Shown here: positions 10,727 to 21,647 of the stretch, one piece after another
Numbering within the stretch: the stretch's first letter is position 1
Layout: every line of letters starts with the position of its first letter
From: Galeruca laticollis
Taxonomy: Eukaryota; Arthropoda; Insecta; Coleoptera; Chrysomelidae
NCBI GenBank assembly: GCA_963921935.1
Contig: OY998175.1
Coordinates: forward strand, 160,950,809 to 161,014,808
Direction of reading: 5' to 3'
Length of the DNA: 64,000 nucleotides
Program-made: the position numbers and the translations under genes
The notes under the pieces: generated by a model
What the model saw: only the letters and a program-made list of their open reading frames with translations
Database searches by the model: none
What the model was told of the DNA's origin: nothing

Positions 10727-12080
10727 AGGTTCTGAGATTCAGTTCGGTAATGTAGAAGAAATAAAATTCAAATAAACAATAGCCTGGTAAGTGAAATTAC
10801 TATCAAAACATTTTTCAGTCAGTTACAAGAAAATAGTTAATGTCGGAAATGATATTAATAAAACAAACGAAACCAGTCCGGTAAAAAACATCGTAATTAA
10901 CGACAATAAGGATAAAAACGAATCACCGATAAACAATCCGATTCAAAAAGAAAGAATCCTAATTAAAAACGATGAGTTATCAGATACAGGTCCGTATCAA
11001 GTAATAATAGAAAATATAAATATGAAATCGAGAATGCAATAAAAATTGGAGACTTGATATCAAAAAATTGGCCGGAATTAGATAATAAAATCAAAACTAT
11101 AGATTTAGCAGGGAGATAAAGGGTACAAGTAAATTTTAAAGATGCAAAATGGGCTAATTATTTAATAGAAAATTCTCCAGCTGTCTTTAAAAGTAGTCAG
11201 TTGCAAGTGTATATTCCGAAATATTTGGAATACCGTCAGGATATTTTGAGAAATATAGAAATTGAATATGATGAAAACTATTTAAAAAGCAGAATTCAAC
11301 CTCACGATTTCTTCTGCAAATTTTCAGTGATCAGCGTAACATTATTAAAAAGAAATAAATTGAAAATGATTCCGTAAAATATGTACCTACCAAAAGTGTC
11401 ATTGTAAATTTTAGAGCTCAAACCCAAATACGTTGTGTTGAGTAAAGTTATTGCACACGTAGAGTCTTATAAGCAGAGGGTTATATTATGTTATAATTGT
11501 TACCGATTCGGACATCCGGGGAAACAATACCTGAGTAAACCAAGATGTTGCAAATGTCACCAAGAACAAAAATCTGATACTTGTCAAAACCCTTTAAAAG
11601 ATTGTTTACAATGCGGAGGTAATCATTTGGAAACCGAATACGACAAATGCCCTAAATATGATAGACAAAAAAGAATAAAAGAAGTTATGTCTGAGAAAAA
11701 TATAAGCTATAGTGACGCAATAAAGTTGTTCCCAAAAAACACATACGCAAGTGCGGTTAAGAGTAATAATGGTACTAATTCTCTAGTTAATACAAATGAC
11801 TCTCAGAATGTCGTTAGCCTTGCTAACTCTTTTAATGCATTAACAAATATTACTTACAACCCAGAAAACTTCACTAACAACTCGCAATCTACATCAAAAC
11901 AAAATAAATAAACTTTCTATAAAACTCCGGCTAAACGGGTTAGACATTCATCTCCCAATCCTTTATTAACAAAACGAAATGAAATAATTAAACCCATAAA
12001 TCATGATTTAAATGGGGGAATTTTAAGCCAGAGCTCATATAAAAAAATTCCAATGGCACGAGACCAATTGGATAGGCTTA
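10727..12080 (+). pseudogene. I/jockey-like LINE ORF1 (Gag-like, CCHC knuckles)
   Basis: The first frame (10791-11042) ends in GPYQVIIENI, and the sequence continues out of frame through a fold resembling the RNA-binding core of I/jockey ORF1. The second frame (11435-11911) carries three zinc-knuckle-like motifs: CYNCYRFGHPGKQY (last Cys replaced by Tyr), CCKCHQEQKSDTC and CLQCGGNHLETEYDKC. A Ser/Asn-rich tail follows. ORF1 proteins of this type bind LINE RNA. Several frameshifts occur between 11040 and 11430. The element stops abruptly near 12.08 kb, where an old LTR begins; RT of the same group resumes at 13.26 kb. Confidence 0.65.
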
Positions 12081-12129
12081 TTTCAAGTAACATTTTTGCA
12101 TCAAAAACAAAAAATATAAATTTGTTTTG

Positions 12130-13040
12130 GTATATTTGTGAATATTCTTAAATAAACGTTTTCGTGAACACTTTTAGATTTAGAAGTGTACGAGATTGCA
12201 GAAGTCCAGATTTTGGTGAGTCTGTTCCAGATTATTGATAATTTAAAATAATGCATATTTTCGACGAAAAAAATCAGGCTTTGATCAAAATTAACAATAG
12301 ATGCATCTAAATAATAAATTACAAAATTTTGAATTCAAAATAAATACAGAAATTTAATATTGAACAATTATACAATTGGAAGAGTGTATTAAAAGAAGTT
12401 GGGACTGTGAACAGACATTCGCGAATTAAAAGTGACAATTCGAAAATCATTTGATTTGTATTCATTGTAGATAAGATTTTGCTATTTGAAAATTTATAAA
12501 CTTCATTCGTAATTTATTTAATTTGTGTTCATTGTAGATAAGATTTTTGTTATTTGATAAAAAAGGAAAACTAGGATTTGTTTATTTTCTGTGATTTGGT
12601 AATTGTATATAACATTTGAATTTGACTTACTTTAGATATAGTTTTGTAATAGATTTGAACAGTTTATAGAAATTAAATTTACTTAATTCGATGAAAATTT
12701 GTATTTGTGAGGGAGATATTTGTGGATTATTGGTGACAGACTGTTTATTGAAATATATTGAATGTCAGAAAGAAATTAAATAGCCTTTATAATCTTGAAC
12801 AAACAGTCACATTATATTACTAGATAGATCATACAGAAAAAAATTAATAATCAATATTGAATTCGAAAATACTTTAAAATTTATAAAAAAAATGTATATG
12901 ATAACGAACTGAACCTACCTGATACTAGAGTCAAATTAATTCAAAAGTAAATAAACTCATCTTTCGATATATTAAAAATGTTTATTCTGTTAGCCGGAAA
13001 TTATTTGACAATTAGTGTCAGTGTCAATTTTGATATATAT
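12130..13040 (+). repeat. old, diverged LTR related to the 685-2196 LTR
   Basis: Landmarks of the young LTR recur here in the same order. A TACGAGATT...GGTGAGTC block is at 12187-12226 (compare 1301-1330). ATCAGGC is near 12272 (compare 1366). GATGCATCTA is near 12300 (compare 1393). A TTCATCTTT...GCCGG...TTTGACAATTA(G/C)TGTCA block is at 12950-13020 (compare 1969-2030). Spacing varies and many bases differ. No internal region is attached, so it looks like a solo LTR or truncated copy of a sister family. Confidence 0.6.
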
Positions 13041-13089
13041 AACATGATGCCAAAATAACCCCTTGTTCCGAAGGTTAGAATTATGAACA

Positions 13090-13174
13090 AATGAACTAGG
13101 TTCACGGGTTGAACCGCGTTGGAAATTTCAAAATTCTCGACGTTTCGGCTTCCACTTTGAAACCATTATCAAGA
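13090..13174 (-). mobile_element. Penelope-like element tail with hammerhead-like core
   Basis: On the minus strand the sequence reads TTGATAATGG, a stem-loop, then GCCGAAACGTCGAG (about 13137-13172). This has the layout of the CTGATGA - stem II - GAAAC hammerhead core of PLE terminal repeats, with the first core base changed to T. No PLE ORF adjoins it, so it is an isolated terminal fragment wedged inside LINE sequence. Confidence 0.5.
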
Positions 13175-13190
13175 GGGGGGGGGGGGGGGG
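13175..13190. repeat. poly-G tract (16 G)
   Basis: A run of 16 G on the plus strand adjoins the PLE tail. Long G runs are rare in this AT-rich window. Confidence 0.9.
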
Positions 13191-13261
13191 TTAGGTTATT
13201 CGTTCATTAATCTAGGAAGTGATCCGATTCCGTAGTCTCAATCTGCCTACTCTACGCAACG

Positions 13262-14346
13262 AATCACCCCCTTCGGCTAATTACAAGGCCTCAATCTGCC
13301 TGCCACATTAGATTTCTACAATATGCCGATGGTTTTTGTGTCTTGGCCAAAGAGAAAGTAATAGAACGAACAATACAAAGGTTTGAACAAGCTGGGGATG
13401 CAATAAAAAAATGGTTAGATACCCATGGATTGAGGATGTCACAAAGACAAAACCATATTCTGCACATTCACTCGAAAACGTTATCAGCCAGATAATAATA
13501 TTGCACTAGGGCCTTTAAACATTCCTTATAAGACATCGGTTAAGTATCTGGGCATAACTTTAGATCAAAAACTATCATGGAAAAACCATATTAATAGTTT
13601 GACAGGAAGATGTGTGAAAATAGCATAAATATTATTAGTCTTCTGCAATACAAAATGGGGAGCAGATCCAAATATTGCTCTAATCTTTTATAGAGCTCTA
13701 ATACGTTCAAGTAAGTGGGGTAAGGTTCGGTTCTATACGGAAACTCAACAATGAATAAATTGGGCAAAATTGAATTAATTAAAAACAAATGTCTACGTTT
13801 ATGCGAGTCTTAAAGAGTAAACCACTAAATGTCCCAGAAGTCAAAGTTGCGGAGCCTCCTTTGCACTTACGAAGAAAATACTTGAGTGATGTGATGGTAT
13901 CCAAACTTATAGCCCAAAATAGACATGAACAGTTGCATGAACTATCCTCACTATTAAATGTTCCCTATTGGAGGAAGAAAAAGCAACCCCTCCTCACAAG
14001 TTATCGGTTCCTAATGCAATTTGAAGAAAATTTGTATAAGTGATGTTCTTCCTTGTTACATTGTGGACTACACATTATTAGAAATTAATGTGCCAACATA
14101 CAGATATGCCAAATATTACTGCTATAAATGCTTTTATCAACAATAGCTTACAGAACAACTGGCCAAATCCGGATTACATATACACAGATGGGTCAAAAAA
14201 TACAGAAGCCACTGGATGTGTTTTTTTTTTCATCCAAACTATAATGTTTCCAAATTAGTTAAACTCCCAAACCAGATGTCTATCTATTCAGCAGAACTAA
14301 CAGCAATATTAGAAGCATTAAAATACATAAATAATCACGAGAAAAC
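13262..14346 (+). pseudogene. I-like LINE: RT palm, linker and first half of RNase H
   Basis: The reading begins with an LQYADG strand (the RT box, with the second Asp replaced by Gly), followed by a thumb-like helix. The frame 13789-14043 matches the region between RT and RNase H (EPPLHLRRKYL). RNase H starts near 14160 with YIYTDGSK (first catalytic Asp) and continues to AELTAILEALKYINNHEKT (catalytic Glu). It is cut inside the codon after NHEK by the insertion at 14347. RNase H is a mark of I-type and some LOA/R1 LINEs. Multiple frameshifts make it inactive. Confidence 0.7.
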
Positions 14347-15951
14347 TGTTACCGTCTTAATTGTTCGGTACCGATTTCTACAAGGTTCCTTGGATGGGAT
14401 CAAGATGACGTATTATTATTTGAAACGGTAATGGGCGATAAACAATTAAGACGTATGCGAATGGCACTCGTGTTGGGTTGAAGAGCTAAGAGTCGTGGGT
14501 TTATTTTAGGAATGTTAATCAACCGGAAATGTAATTAAAGGGCGCCAGAAATTTTAATTCACAGGAAAAATTTCAAAAACTGCGATAAGCGGGGTATTTT
14601 TGGTAGTGTGTCTGTGGAGGTTAGGGAAGTACTCACTAAAACGCGGTTTATTATGTTAACCAGTTTATTAACAGGTTTGACCAGCGTCAGTGAAGAAAAC
14701 ATCAAAAAAATTTACACTATGGGTACATGTATAACCTGGTACCGCAAACAAAATTAATATATACATAAAAACAATAAAACAAATTATCACTCAACACTAC
14801 ACGGTAATTGTTCTAAGAATAAATCGTCTCCAAGGAACAAGAAATATACAAATCAAAATCATATAAATACACAAACGATAAATGTCGCAGAGTTTGCGAA
14901 CAAAAAAATTAGTTTGTTAACGAAATTATTTTCCGTTGATTCAAAAAAGAAAATGTAGAATATTATATTACTGAATTACTTGATAACAAAAAACACATAG
15001 GCTTTGTGAAAGTTACGTCAATATAAGTGATCGGGAAAATAAGTTAATCTAGATTTGACGTGTTATCATAATAAAATAGTTCTGATACCTTATGGTTCTT
15101 ACTCCAGGTAGGAGAGATACAAAATAATCATTTACGATACCTGAGTCCAATAGTCTCCAGCCAATCACCACAATACTATTCAGGTGAAGATACTTGCATC
15201 AACGCCGGAGGCGTGGTTTCTCGATTAGGTCGAACAAATCACAGACACTCGGTATTCTTCGGTAATTTTAATGTCGGTAATAAACACAATAAACATTTAC
15301 TCCGGTAATTTTAATTCGACGACTGAGCACAGGAAATATCGATACTATGGTACGATACGATAACTTAATCTTAATAACTAAGAAAATCACCACTGCTTCG
15401 CTCAAGTAATCTTCGTAGACTCAATCTCGATAGCGACACTAACTAACGATACGATAATTCACGCTGACACTCGTTAAGAATCGGTCGCTGACTGACTCTC
15501 GTGACGAGATTTTTGGGGATCGACAGCCTTTTTTTGAAATTCTTTCCGAAAAATAAATGTAAAATTAGTTCTAAAAAGCCATAATAACAGCCATATAAAA
15601 AGAATCGAGCCGTAAATGCACAAATTACGCTGTCTACCCAGAATTTCATAAAAAGTACCTTTTTCCGAAGGCGATACTAAAACTATTGTGTACACATCGC
15701 ACATTTCTTAAGGGGTGATATTAAAACTTTTGTAGATCCAATCGTCACTTTGTTCAATTGAAAATCCAGATTGAGCCGTAACAAACCTTTTCGGTGTTCA
15801 GAGATGTATTGTTCCCAAATTTTTATGTTTATTGGTCATAAGAATCGATCTTCTACACAGTCCGAATAAAATATTGTTACGCCAGGGCCGCACTGGGATA
15901 GAAATTATTCGATGTCGCAGGGCGAATTGTAGGGAAAATAAAAACGTTACA
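14347..15951. mobile_element. 1.6-kb insertion with TGTTAC...GTTACA ends
   Basis: The insertion splits an RNase H domain. Removing it and one copy of AAAC (left 14343-14346, right 15952-15955) restores the reading frame exactly from NHEK-T to FVILTDS. The ends TG...CA and a 4-bp target duplication (5-bp AAAAC is equally possible) are those of an LTR-type element. No ORF or recognisable domain is present. GGGCGCC at 14538-14544 could be part of a primer site. It may be a solo LTR or a short deletion derivative; the family is unknown to me. Confidence 0.65.
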
Positions 15952-16440
15952 AAACTAATTTCGTAATTCTAACTGATAGTAAAAGTTCTATTGATTCTAT
16001 AAAAAATTTAAAATGGACATCTAATATCTCACCAATCATTATTCGAATATTAGAAATTACCAGAACAAGAGAAAAACTTCAGTTTGGTATGGATTAAAGG
16101 CCATCATGGAATAAAAAAACAATGAAAAAGTAGATGAATTAGCCAAACTATCAACAACAGAAAGCCAAACAAATGGAAGAATGGAGAGAATTGTTTATAA
16201 ATGAACATAAAAGCTTGCGTTTTAGAAATATACAACGAAAAATTTTTAGAAACACCTGGTTTCACAATACTCCCAATCGGCAGGTTATAAAAACATTACA
16301 TATAATTAGATGCGGACATGGACGATATCCAGAACATTTATATAAAATTGGATTGGCGGATTCGCCAGATTGTTCATGTGAGGAACTTGGAACACTACAA
16401 CACATAATATTGGGTTACCAAAACTTCCAGTGAGAGATTG
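15952..16440 (+). pseudogene. I-like LINE: second half of RNase H and C-terminal domain
   Basis: Sequence resumes in frame with VILTDSKSSIDSI (third RNase H Asp), then decays. The frame 16173-16433 contains a helical region and CSCEELGTLQHIILGY, a Cys/His cluster like the C-terminal zinc-type motif of jockey/I LINEs. The same motif recurs in the LINEs at 20.6 kb and 50.3 kb. Confidence 0.7.
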
Positions 16441-16790
16441 AATAATTCCTACACCAATTGTGACAAAATGGGATAGACCTACCCACCAATTTATACAGTA
16501 TTTTGAGTACAAGGAATTATAATGTATATTATGTAGTTTACCAGCATCTGAAAACAATGACAATAGATATATGAAAAAAAAAAGAAAAAAAGAGGAAAAA
16601 AGAGAAAAACATGTAATCCCTCCCTATAACAGATTAACTTAGTTATAATATAAGAGATGTTTGTTTATTTAAAAAAAATATGTATGTATAAAAAAATATG
16701 TATATATAAAAAATATATTATACTTCATTAGATATAGTACTAATAAAAAATATAGAGCTGGCCAATTGGTCTACGACTAAGGCCAACAAC
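16441..16790 (+). other. 3' end of the I-like LINE, A-rich
   Basis: Low-complexity A/T-rich sequence (poly-A and AAAGAAAAAAAGAGG runs near 16580, TATGTATA repeats near 16690) follows the last LINE codons. It ends in the block AGCTGGCCAATTGGTC (16755-16770). This is read as the LINE 3' UTR. No gene is seen. Confidence 0.45.
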
Positions 16791-16881
16791 TAAAACAGAC
16801 ACACCTTTTTTCTTTCTCCATTGATGGATAGAAAGTAGTTAATTGAGTATTGTCTTCTGGACACTTGTTGGGTTTGATTAT

Positions 16882-17856
16882 TTAACTATCTTCTGTGTTT
16901 GCGTGTATAAAATCCCGTTGACGTGTGTAGTCAGCCATTTTATAGTAAGCCTGAAAAATACTGGGTCTCTCTCCGTCGGGTATCACAAAACACTTAAGCC
17001 TGCAGTTTTCCTTGCAGACAGGCTTCATTTGAGCTACTGGCTTAACTACTCCTTTTATTGACATATATTCTTGGCCTTTAAGTCTTCTTTGTTTTCGAAT
17101 TTCTTGGCCATTTCTATCAGTTGCTCTTGCATTCTTGCCAATCCATCACTGATGTTTGAGGTATCAGAGTCTGAACTGCCGGCACTAGAATTATACTCAG
17201 ATTCATCTGCAGAAAAATCGCTATTGCCACTCAAATTTTCTGCCTCTATTATTTCACTGTCTCATAATGTCACCTGGTTAGTATTTGAAACTAAAAATAA
17301 TATGATCAATATGAGAAAATGTATATTGCAATATTTTTCACATTAACAGTCCCCTTCAGATATAAACACACAAAGGTCCTTTAGTGGGAGATGATTTGGG
17401 ATTGTTATAATTTACTACAGTCTAGTACAGGTCAAATGAATAAAGACTTAATTCCTATAATTTAACAAAAATCACAACATTAAAAACTATAAAGCAAATC
17501 CAACAATAATGAGAAAAACAATACAATGATTTCTATAGCTGCCCTTGGTTGTTTCAACAGTTACTTCAGGTATACTGATAAAGGGTTTAAATGTAAAAAG
17601 TAGGTAACTCAGAATTTTTCGTGTTTGACATATGTACTATAACATTCTAGTTTTTAATCATGGAGGAAAAGAGAGAAATATTTATATTAAAATTTCGCAA
17701 AATAGTCGATAACTATAAATACGTTTAAAAAGCTAATTATTCTAAAATGTATAACCTAACCACAATTTGCATATAAATAAACTCAAATGAACACTTACCT
17801 TCTGCTTGTGATTGAAATTCACGGGATAACAATACCAATTTTGCTCCTCTAGATAT
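16882..17856 (-). pseudogene. two-exon transposase-associated protein, N-terminal part, broken
   Basis: Exon 1 (17856-17799) reads SRGAKLVLLSREFQSQAE and ends at a GTAAGT donor. Its expected ATG is ATA, directly preceded by an in-frame stop. Exon 2 (17290-16882) follows a TTTTTAG acceptor. It has an in-frame TGA near 17266, an acidic Ser-rich stretch, then a frame change into RKQRRLKGQEYMSIKG, a C...C.LKC cluster and RQRDFI. This resembles a family of insect proteins with a short N-terminal exon, basic linker and Cys cluster, usually linked to DDE-type transposons; I do not know its formal name. Lost start, stop and frameshift together mean it is dead. Confidence 0.55.
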
Positions 17857-18394
17857 TGTTTTCACTTAATTAACACAAATTATGCCTTAAGAAATGCGCG
17901 TGTGCTAAATAAACATTACTGATGCTGAAAAATGAGGCATGTCTAGTTATACAGTTCTTACAGGGTGGTTCCGCAATTTGAAATTTGTAAAAAGGCGCCA
18001 TCTACAGGTACCTATTTATAACATGCGGAGATCAGCAAATTTTCTCTTCTATTTTTAACAATGATCACCTCATACTTGAATAAGATGCTTAGTTTATGCA
18101 CTAAATTCTACAAAATAGTTAGAATGGTCTTGTATAGATAACAGAAAATATGAAAATTTTGAGTTACCTAGTTACTTACAATCATGTGACGATATGCAGC
18201 TTTCAAATCAGGTGTAACACATTATTGCCATTTAAAAAAATATAATGTCAATAGTAATCATTTTTTTTATTATGTTTATAAATATACTTTTTGTTTTTAT
18301 TTGCAATAATATTGTAATATCTGTCAGAAAGATCTCAGTCGATTGGCCTTTGGAATACCAACAGATATTTTGCTTTTATTGATAAAAAGGTATA
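17857..18394. other. non-coding gap
   Basis: I see no gene in this AT-rich stretch between the transposase relic (minus strand) and the jockey-like LINE. Confidence 0.6.
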
Positions 18395-20915
18395 ATCTTT
18401 AAAGGGACTGATATTACTTCCTTCACAGCCAACATCGTCCTATAGTCCTCGAAATTGGAATTAAAATTCCGATAATCCACTCTACACCCAGGCCCAGATG
18501 GAATTTTGGAAAGGCCCAATGGAATGAATTTGCTGTTCAGCTGGATAAAGTTGTTAGATGGATCCCTCCAGTGAGCAGCAACTATAATAGATTCGTAAAA
18601 GCCGTGATAACAACTGCGAAAAAGTATATACCTAGAGGATTCCGCAGAGAATATATACCGGGCTGGAACGCTGAGACGGAGCAGCTTTACAAGGAATTCC
18701 AGAACAATGGAGACTCTGAAATAGCCGACGAACTCCTCAACCGCCTGGACACAGAACGCCTTAATAAATGGAAAGAAACAACAGGCAGCATGAACTTTAA
18801 AGAGATCTAGCAGGAAAGCTTGGAGCCTTTTGAAGAAGCTGGGTAGCTCTAATCCGCCAACCCGCGCACCACCGGAAGTATCAGCTGACCAAATCGCTAC
18901 AAGAGTCATAACACTCTCTAAGGCCCCAAGTATAAGACAACAGAATACACATATTAAGAAACAACTGACACTCCTCCGCCATACGACAACACCCCACCCA
19001 GAATTCTACGAACCATTCTCTGCAGAAGAGGTAGATAAGGCACTTGAAGACACCAAATCTGGCAAAGCTCCGGGATTCGACGGAATTCACCCCTTATTCC
19101 TCAAGAACTGTGGAAAACACACTCGAATGTGGCTGAGTAAATTCTACTCTGACATTTTACTGACAAGTTATATGCCAATGGAGCTTAAGAAATCAAAAAT
19201 AATTGCGATTCTAAGACCAAACAAACCCAAGAACCTACCTGAAAGCTTTCGCCCAATAGCCTTGTTAAGCTCATGCTATAAGCTCCTAGAAAGGATGTTA
19301 TTAAACCGACTGAATCCTCTGATAATGGAGCATATTCCTGTTGAACAGGCTGGGTTTAGGACCCACCGTAGCTGTGTCGACTAGGTGCTCAGCTTAACAA
19401 CACACATCGAAGCAAGGTTTCAAAAACAGCTGAAGACAACTGTAGTGTATGTCGACCTGACAGCAGCATACGACACGGTCTGGAGAGAGGGGCTCCTCTA
19501 CAAGTTTCTCAACGTGATACCATGCAGCCGAACAGCATCTCTACTGAACAACATGCTCTGCGATAGACCCTTCCAAATAATAACAGGAGGAAGCAGAAGC
19601 AAGATGAGACATCTCAATAATGGGCTGCCCCAGGGCTCTGTACTTACACCTGTCCTGTTTAATCTATATATTTCCGACACCCCACAGACATCGTCAAGAA
19701 AGTTCGGATATGCCGATGACCTGGCCCTTGCATCCCAAAGTAAAACCATCGAAGAAGCTAGTAACGTACTGTCAGAAGACCTGAACATGCTGGGAAAATA
19801 CTTCGCCGACTGGAGGCTAATTCCAAATATGAACAAGATTGAAGCGATGTGCTTCCACCTAAACAATAAACAAGCACTAGTGGAGCCCCAAGTGTATTTC
19901 AATAATAATCTACTACGCTATAATCCTTGCCCAAAATACCTAGGGGTAACAATGGATCGAACACTTTCATACAAAACACATTTAAAGAACACCGCAGCTA
20001 AAATTAATACCAGAAACAACATAATCCGCAAACTCTGCGGCACTACTTGGGGCGCGAACGCATCCACTCTTAGAACCTTAGCGCTCAGCCTTGTCTACTC
20101 AGTAACTGAGTACTGCGCCCCAGTCTGGATAAACAGCTGCCACGTAAAGAACATCGATACCAAACTCAACGAGACAATGAGACTAATTAGAGGCTGTCTA
20201 AAAAGCACACCTCTGCCCTGGCTCCCTGTTCTAAGCCACATTGCACCTCCCTCCATCCGCAGACAAGAGAGCCTAGTTAGGGAATATAATAAAATAATAA
20301 CAAATCCCCTACTTCCAATACATAGTGACCTTTCCGAAGCCGGCCTGCAGAGATTGAAGTCTAGATCTCTCCCAATATTGCTAGCAGAAAAACTTGTGAG
20401 AGATAATTTCAATTTGACCATTAAATGGAGAGAATACTGGGAAGCCTCGAAACCAGTCCAGGCTGTACATATAACTGATACTACAGTGTCCTTACCAGGT
20501 ATGGAGCTGCCTCGCCACGAGTGGAAAACACTTAACAGGATAAGAGCGTCTCACGGTATTTGCCGTGACTCATTCTACAAGTAGGGACTCACCGAAACAC
20601 CAGCCTGTGACTGCGGAAAGCCTCGCCAGACTGTCCACCATATTACAATGGAGTGCCCCCTTACTGCATACGGAGGAGAAATGAGCGACTTCTATGAGGC
20701 CACTGACTATGTGCTGGACTGGATCAATGGTCTAGATTTTAAAATTTAACTTCAAATCGTGCTATATTTATGTTTATGTTTATATTTTATTTCTACTTTT
20801 CTACTTTTAGATATACACTTATATGTTTTTTTATGACGTAATGTGAATGTGTACAATTTTTAACTAATTATAACTAAATCCATGTATGCCATACGCTAAA
20901 TAAATACTTCCTTCA
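18395..20915 (+). mobile_element. jockey-like LINE, 5'-truncated
   Basis: The element begins in the last strand of its endonuclease and runs through RT, the C-terminal zinc-like motif and an AT-rich 3' UTR that ends near ACGCTAAATAAATAC (20895-20909). GC content is clearly higher than in neighbouring DNA. ORF1 and most of the endonuclease are missing, a normal result of incomplete reverse transcription. Confidence 0.85.
18400..20748 (+). pseudogene. jockey-like ORF2: endonuclease end, RT, C-terminal Cys/His motif
   Basis: Order of motifs: RPRWNF and KAQWNEF (end of endonuclease, 18500-18530); NPPTRAPPEV; SGKAPGFDGIHP (RT fingers); ESFRPIALLSSCYK; VYVDLTAAYDTVW; LPQGSVLTPVLFNLYI; the catalytic GYADDLAL (about 19710); a thumb; and CDCGKPRQTVHHITMEC near 20610. 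Defects are few: a stop at the EN SDH motif near 18402, a one-base frameshift near 18790-18805, CAG to TAG at 19382-19384 and TGG to TAG at 20582-20584. The catalytic residues are intact, so the copy is young but dead. Confidence 0.9.
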
Positions 20916-21095
20916 CTATGTTAAAATTTCTATTAGGCACTTATGTGTACTATCTTAAATAAATTTATGATGATTAAAAACAGTGACTCAGTTGTATGCT
21001 GATATTCAAATTACAGTTTAAAAAGTTTACATAATGTTGTTATCATTAATGAAATTGATTGTCTCGACCCTTACTTCGTGGAATATGCTCATATT

Positions 21096-21300
21096 AGTGT
21101 TTTTAAATGAAACTCAAGGTCTCTAGTTAATTCCACAATATAATACAAGTTATTGAAAATTCTAAAAAATTGACAATTGTTTCGATAAATCTGACGATGA
21201 TATTGATTTATCGAAACAATTGTCAATTTTTTAGAATTTTCAATAACTTGTATTATATTGTGGAATTAACTAGAGACCTTGAGTTTCATTTAAAAACACT
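21096..21300. repeat. perfect 96-bp inverted repeat with 13-nt loop
   Basis: 21096-21191 is the exact reverse complement of 21205-21300 by base-by-base reading; the loop is 21192-21204. The loop and inner stem read CTGACGATG ... ATCGAAAC, a hammerhead-like PLE core, so the fold-back appears centred on a PLE terminal repeat. Transcription would give a perfect long hairpin RNA. Confidence 0.9.
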
Positions 21301-21464
21301 TGTTATCATTATGTAAATATTTTTTATGAATTTATTGTTTGAATGAACTTCAAATAAAAAAAAACATTCAAGATAATATTGTGCAAAAGTAATTTAATAA
21401 AACATTAAAATATATATCTTTTTTTTACAATGGTATTATACCCATGAAACACTGAATATATCCG

Positions 21465-21646
21465 CACTTATAGACCCCGGATGCTGTATATCGTGCTAAC
21501 AAACCAAAAATGTGGTATATCTGGATGTATAGGACCCGTTTCACTGGCGTTGGTCAGCTGAAAATCAATAGGGTTCATCTGTGAGACGCCCTGAACAATA
21601 TCCAATCATAAAATTGGTCACTTGTATACACTCCAGCAGAGCTGCC
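21465..21646 (+). repeat. satellite-bearing element, left part (one unit)
   Basis: Contains the block GCTGTATATCGTGCTAACAA, then TATAGGACCCG, GCTGAAAATCAATAGGG, TTCATCTGTGAGACGC and TATCCAATCATAAAATTGG. The same order recurs at 24.6, 52.6-53.1 (minus) and 60.5-61.2 kb. It breaks off at ACACTCC where the hAT element starts. Confidence 0.85.
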
Positions 21647-21647
21647 G

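Noticed and set aside
18376..18909. 177-codon minus-strand ORF
   Set aside because: Antisense to the jockey-like LINE, whose plus-strand motifs are clear.
19498..20421. Two long minus-strand ORFs
   Set aside because: Antisense shadows of the intact RT frame.
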